Below, piece after piece: positions 60,311 to 64,000 of a DNA stretch of 64,000 nt (positions are counted from its first letter, which is position 1; each line of letters opens with the position of its first letter). The stretch covers positions 8,186,171-8,250,170 of the forward strand of contig NC_052505.1 in assembly GCF_014356525.2 (NCBI RefSeq). The letters are read 5' to 3'. This stretch comes from Nilaparvata lugens. Its lineage: Eukaryota; Arthropoda; Insecta; Hemiptera; Delphacidae. The notes beneath the pieces were generated by a model that saw only the letters and a list, made by a program, of their open reading frames with translations, was not told the DNA's origin and made no database searches. A program made the translations under genes and the position numbers.

Positions 60311-60730
60311 TTCAGTCCAGGAAATGAATGCTCAAAAAAGTGTGTAGAGGGAAAATTTGGGAAGACAATCTTTAACCCCGCAGTTCTGTTCAGGGTTGTA
60401 AGGAGGTAAACATATCAAAAGTCCCCACCCATTCCCACTGAGCTGAGGGGGTGAGGGTGGTTTGAAAGTACCATTTTCAGGTTTCTCGCATGAAACTCAA
60501 AAACTGTATCATAAGGACTTGGCTGTCATGTAACAAATTCAAGCTCAAGTTTTTGAGTTTTAAGCGAGAAACAAAAAATGGCACCTTTAAACCACCCTCA
60601 CCCCCTTATCCCAGCGGGTAGGGGTGAGGACGTTTGATATGTTTACCTCCTTACTACCCTTAACAGAACTGCGGGGTCAAAAAATGTCTTCCCAACTTTT
60701 CCCTCTATAACCTTTCCTTGACTGGAATAA
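60311..60730. mobile_element. Fold-back MITE with about 165-bp arms
   Basis: Arm one (about 60345-60506) and arm two (about 60548-60707) are imperfect reverse complements. They share AGAGGGAAAA, TTGGGAAGACA, CCCCGCAGTTCTGTT, AAGGAGGTAAACATATCAAA, GGGGGTGAGGGTGGTTT and ACTCAAAAACT. Weaker pairing reaches outward to CAGTCCAGGAAATG / CCTTTCCTTGACTGG. No coding sequence. Target duplication not identified. Confidence 0.85.
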
Positions 60731-63000
60731 TGATCTAAGAATGAAAACATTTCGAATAATTATCAACATATTGCCATTTGAGAGTATAAACTTAAACTAT
60801 CTCATTAAAACATAATTGAACGTAAACTTTTAGGTTATTTACAGAAATTCAAATCTACCCAATTAGAGATCTTTACTTTGTCGTGGTCGACGATGGCATT
60901 TACGCACAAACGAAAACGTATCTTAATACATCCCATCACATCCCCAATACTCATATGAATACTCATATCAGTGCATTTTATATCCAAGTAACCATATTCT
61001 GCAGTGATTCGCGACGCATTTACTTTATACAAGGCACAGCGCGCTGCCTTACCAGTGCGCAGAGGATACCAGTACCATTATCGAATCCTGTGAGATTTAT
61101 TTATCACAAGAGAAATGACCAAGTAGGCTCACTTGACGATGGTTCGAGATATCATGATGACGTTTAAGACGTCAAATAGTGAGAAATCGACATCATTTTC
61201 TGAATATAATCGATTATTCCAATAGTGGAAACTCCGATTATAATACTGATCCTGACCTTTTTTGTAATATCAATATCGTACTTTCCCCATTAGAAGAAAA
61301 GACACACTTTTTGACCATTCACGTAACTTCAAAGAAGCAAACAGTAAAAATTGAGGATAACTACTTGAAAATATGTTAAAGTATCTCCACCACAAATCAG
61401 GTATCAGAAATAGTGGATAACACTTCAAACCCAATCAATTTATAATCTCTGTATCATAAATGAATTTGTAAGGGAGATAGCTCAAAATTGAATAGAAGTG
61501 AGTTTGAGACTCTATTCTGGTGTTTGATGCATGCATTTCGTAGAAATATTGATCAGCAGGAATATCGTTCAATGAAACTTTTCTTACATACTGGTTTAAT
61601 ACATTGATACCATCTTCCATTCAGTATTTATCATTGATAAGTTGTCATTCACTAATTGATTCTATTAATTACTTTTGCTGCCAATATTAAAATGACTAGA
61701 ATAGTTAGAGTGTGGTATAATACACACTGTTTCACGAAGTACAACATGCGCATCCTCTTGCAATCAATTAGAGAGACTGCAGCACATCAACATTTAGAAT
61801 CCAATTTCTCCTCTTACCAAGTGAATTAAATTCAAAACATTTTGCTTTGAAATGATCTCCATCACTCTACTCCCATATCTACAATGAAGAGACGAATTGG
61901 CACTCTCTCACTCAATCACCCACTTACTCACCAACTCATCAACAGAACAGAGAATGAACTGGAGCAAGAACGCTCAAGTCCTGCAAATACATTCACTTGG
62001 CTCTCTAGAGAGCGTACTGAAATTTAACTTGAAACAGTTTTTCAATTTTTTTTATGAAAACAACAACCCTTCAAAAACACGCCCAGAGCCGGTATTTTCT
62101 GTCCTGTTTTTGCTTTTCTCGCTTTTTCGAGAACAAATGAACACAAAATTTACTGCACTATACAAATGTTGTATTGAGAGTGCTTTGAAAATGGCTATAG
62201 AGATACCGCAGGAAATGCGAGCTCACCAGTTACTTGAATACACTATTATCTGATATTGGCATCTCTAACATACTGGCAGAGTATGCAGCCAAACTCTGTA
62301 CCATTGAATGACTTCGATTTTGATATTCCTCCATCAAATATTATCATCTGATAATGCCAACTTTGACTGATAAGTGTCTGTAAAAGTAGCGAACACCGTA
62401 GGGCCTCTTATTGAAATGATGCTTTGATTTTGTAAAGTTTGATGCTCTGTGAAGGACCACTCAAAATCCAAGCGGCAATCAAGACAAACTGCTGTGAATT
62501 CTATATTAATCTTTTTAAACTATAATGAATGTTCTAAAAGCACGATATTAAAATTCCCCAAGAATGCGTCTTTCGAGGAACTACACCTTGCTCAACTCAG
62601 GAGCAGGCCGTCAGGATGAATTGCTCAGTAGCTCTTGAGACGAATGTGGAAAACACTCTGGAATTCTCTTGCAAGAGAGAAATGATATTTGTTGATTTAT
62701 TCAGATCCTCTTATAATTTTGAACAAGAGAGGTTATCTAAATTATTCTCTCAACTTTTGTGACGAACTATGTGAGTAGACGTGAAATAAACAAAACACGT
62801 CATCCAGGTATCGTTTTATATAGGTATTCGACATCCAGCTGTCGTTTTCTTTTTCATTTGGAATTTGAAATTTATTTGCAAAAGAGAAAAGCTAAAAACA
62901 GCATGAATGTGACACAAATTGTATGAACAATACAGCACACAAAAAATGTACTGCAAATAAAATATTCCGCTCTGTCAAAAAAATAGAGCCTCAAGTAGTG
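60731..63000. other. No gene recognised
   Basis: Includes a 118-codon open frame at 61897-62253 (+) with a Phe/Leu-rich centre and no known domain. I see no splice or repeat context that supports it. Confidence 0.4.
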
Positions 63001-63004
63001 TCCT

Positions 63005-63703
63005 ATTAATATTAAGCGAGCAATTTCTGTAATTTTATAACTGGTTATTTTTATTATCTGGTTTTTTATGTTCAACGGATCTCTAAAACGGCTCCAACGA
63101 TTTTCACAAAATTTGGAACATAGTGGGTTTATGATATAAAAATTCGATTGCACTATGTCTTATCCCTGGGAAAACTCGCTGAAGGACATTAAAAGGATAA
63201 TTTATCCTTGGAAAAACAGATGTCTGTATAATTTTGTCGTCTGTCGATAATAGAAGATGCGTGTGCCTGTGTAGGAGATCAGCTGTGTAATCATTCAATC
63301 AGCTTACCGTATCTCGCGAGAAATTAATATTATCTAGAAATTTTATCAAAATAATCGATTTGTTGACATGACATGATTTATCACTCTAAGTTAGACTATA
63401 TCATAATATAAAAAGTAAATCATTATTTTACAGATTAGTGAGTGTTATTTTGTTATCCAATTTGCTTTGTAAACAATCTAAATTAAAACTTTTCTGATTT
63501 TAAATATTCTGACTCAAAATTGGACCTGAATTCAAGTGTATGAAACATAACCTACTTTTTGGACCATTTATAGTGTATAAATCAAGATTCGGGGAAGAAA
63601 CAGTTTTTGGCTGTGCCTGTTTGTTCTTCACCAATCATTTTGAAGAATTGTGTTCTGTTTATCAATAAATAAATAGCGAGCGAAGCTCGGTGCCCCGATA
63701 TTT
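63005..63703. repeat. Dispersed repeat family, copy B
   Basis: Same family as 55999-56428, about 270 bp longer because of extra sequence in the second half (63220-63640). The end AGCGAGCGAAGCTCGGTGCC contains a perfect five-pair hairpin CGAGC-GAA-GCTCG. No coding sequence was found. Confidence 0.85.
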
Positions 63704-64000
63704 GGCAGTAAGTCGCAGGGAGAGCCATTTGAAAGAATTGGAAATTTTTATTATAATGAAATATTTTGTTTCTATGTGATATTATTTTCTACCATATGGA
63801 CATAATCTAATAAGTATTAGAATATTCAGAGTAATTCAATAGATTTGATGAAACATGTAATTTTTGTAAAAAAGTCTAGTCACGTAAAATTTGCTAGCCT
63901 ATGAAAATAGTCACAAGTCAAAAGGTGAAAAGTCCGATTACCGAATATTCCACTCCGCATCACCAAGCAACGGAATAAGGCGACCAGGATCTCTCTCAGA
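63704..64000. other. No gene recognised
   Basis: No structure seen up to the window edge. Confidence 0.4.

Noticed and set aside
61010..61100. tRNA gene near TATCGAATCC
   Set aside because: No matching acceptor stem or anticodon arm was found around it.
61897..62253. 118-codon open frame as a gene
   Set aside because: No domain, no splice or promoter context, and low-complexity Phe/Leu/Asn-rich segments. Length is within chance expectation for 64 kb.

Overview
The window looks like intergenic or intronic DNA from an insect nuclear genome. It is AT-rich, no open reading frame reads as an intact cellular gene, and most recognisable content is decayed transposable elements (TEs). Several repeats resemble families I associate with planthoppers (Auchenorrhyncha, for example Nilaparvata). 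That attribution rests on memory of the repeat style and could not be checked, so species is left open. I found no bacterial genes, rRNA, convincing tRNA or CRISPR array.

Layout. 0-5 kb: a small terminal-inverted-repeat MITE (1290-1454), the 3' end of a non-LTR retrotransposon (LINE) on the minus strand (1915-2557) and a GC-rich unique-looking block. 5.0-7.9 kb: a Penelope-like element (PLE) with reverse transcriptase (RT) and GIY-YIG endonuclease, broken by frameshifts and headed by an inverted copy of its own 3' end. 8.6-9.2 kb: a fold-back element with a higher-order tandem array in its loop. 13.0 kb: a 151-bp MITE. 15.3-16.1 kb: a three-copy tandem array. 19.0-20.2 kb: a 5'-truncated minus-strand LINE. 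21.5-27 kb: GC-rich blocks that may be regulatory or promoter sequence. 27.5-28.5 kb: a TTAA-flanked piggyBac-like non-autonomous element. 34.2-34.5 kb: a 111-bp tandem repeat that keeps one frame open. 37.0-41.8 kb: a 5'-truncated LINE lying exactly between two nearly identical 1.1-kb direct repeats. 46-51 kb: dispersed repeats. 51.9-52.6 kb: a mariner-like miniature element built around a palindrome of transposase sequence. 53.7-54.4 kb and 60.3-60.7 kb: fold-back elements. 56.0 and 63.0 kb: two copies of one dispersed repeat.

The one candidate for a host gene is a short first coding exon at 57318-57402 (+). It encodes a signal-peptide-like sequence, ends at a GTAGGT splice donor in phase 1, and follows a GC-rich promoter-like block. 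No later exon could be identified, so the remaining sequence may be a large first intron.

The most unusual observations are the LINE with 1.1-kb target-duplication-like flanks, and a recurring hairpin plus CGAAAC motif, resembling degenerate hammerhead ribozymes of Penelope-like elements, at several apparently unrelated loci. Nothing here is a coherent new multi-gene system. The interest is in transposon structure and mechanism.
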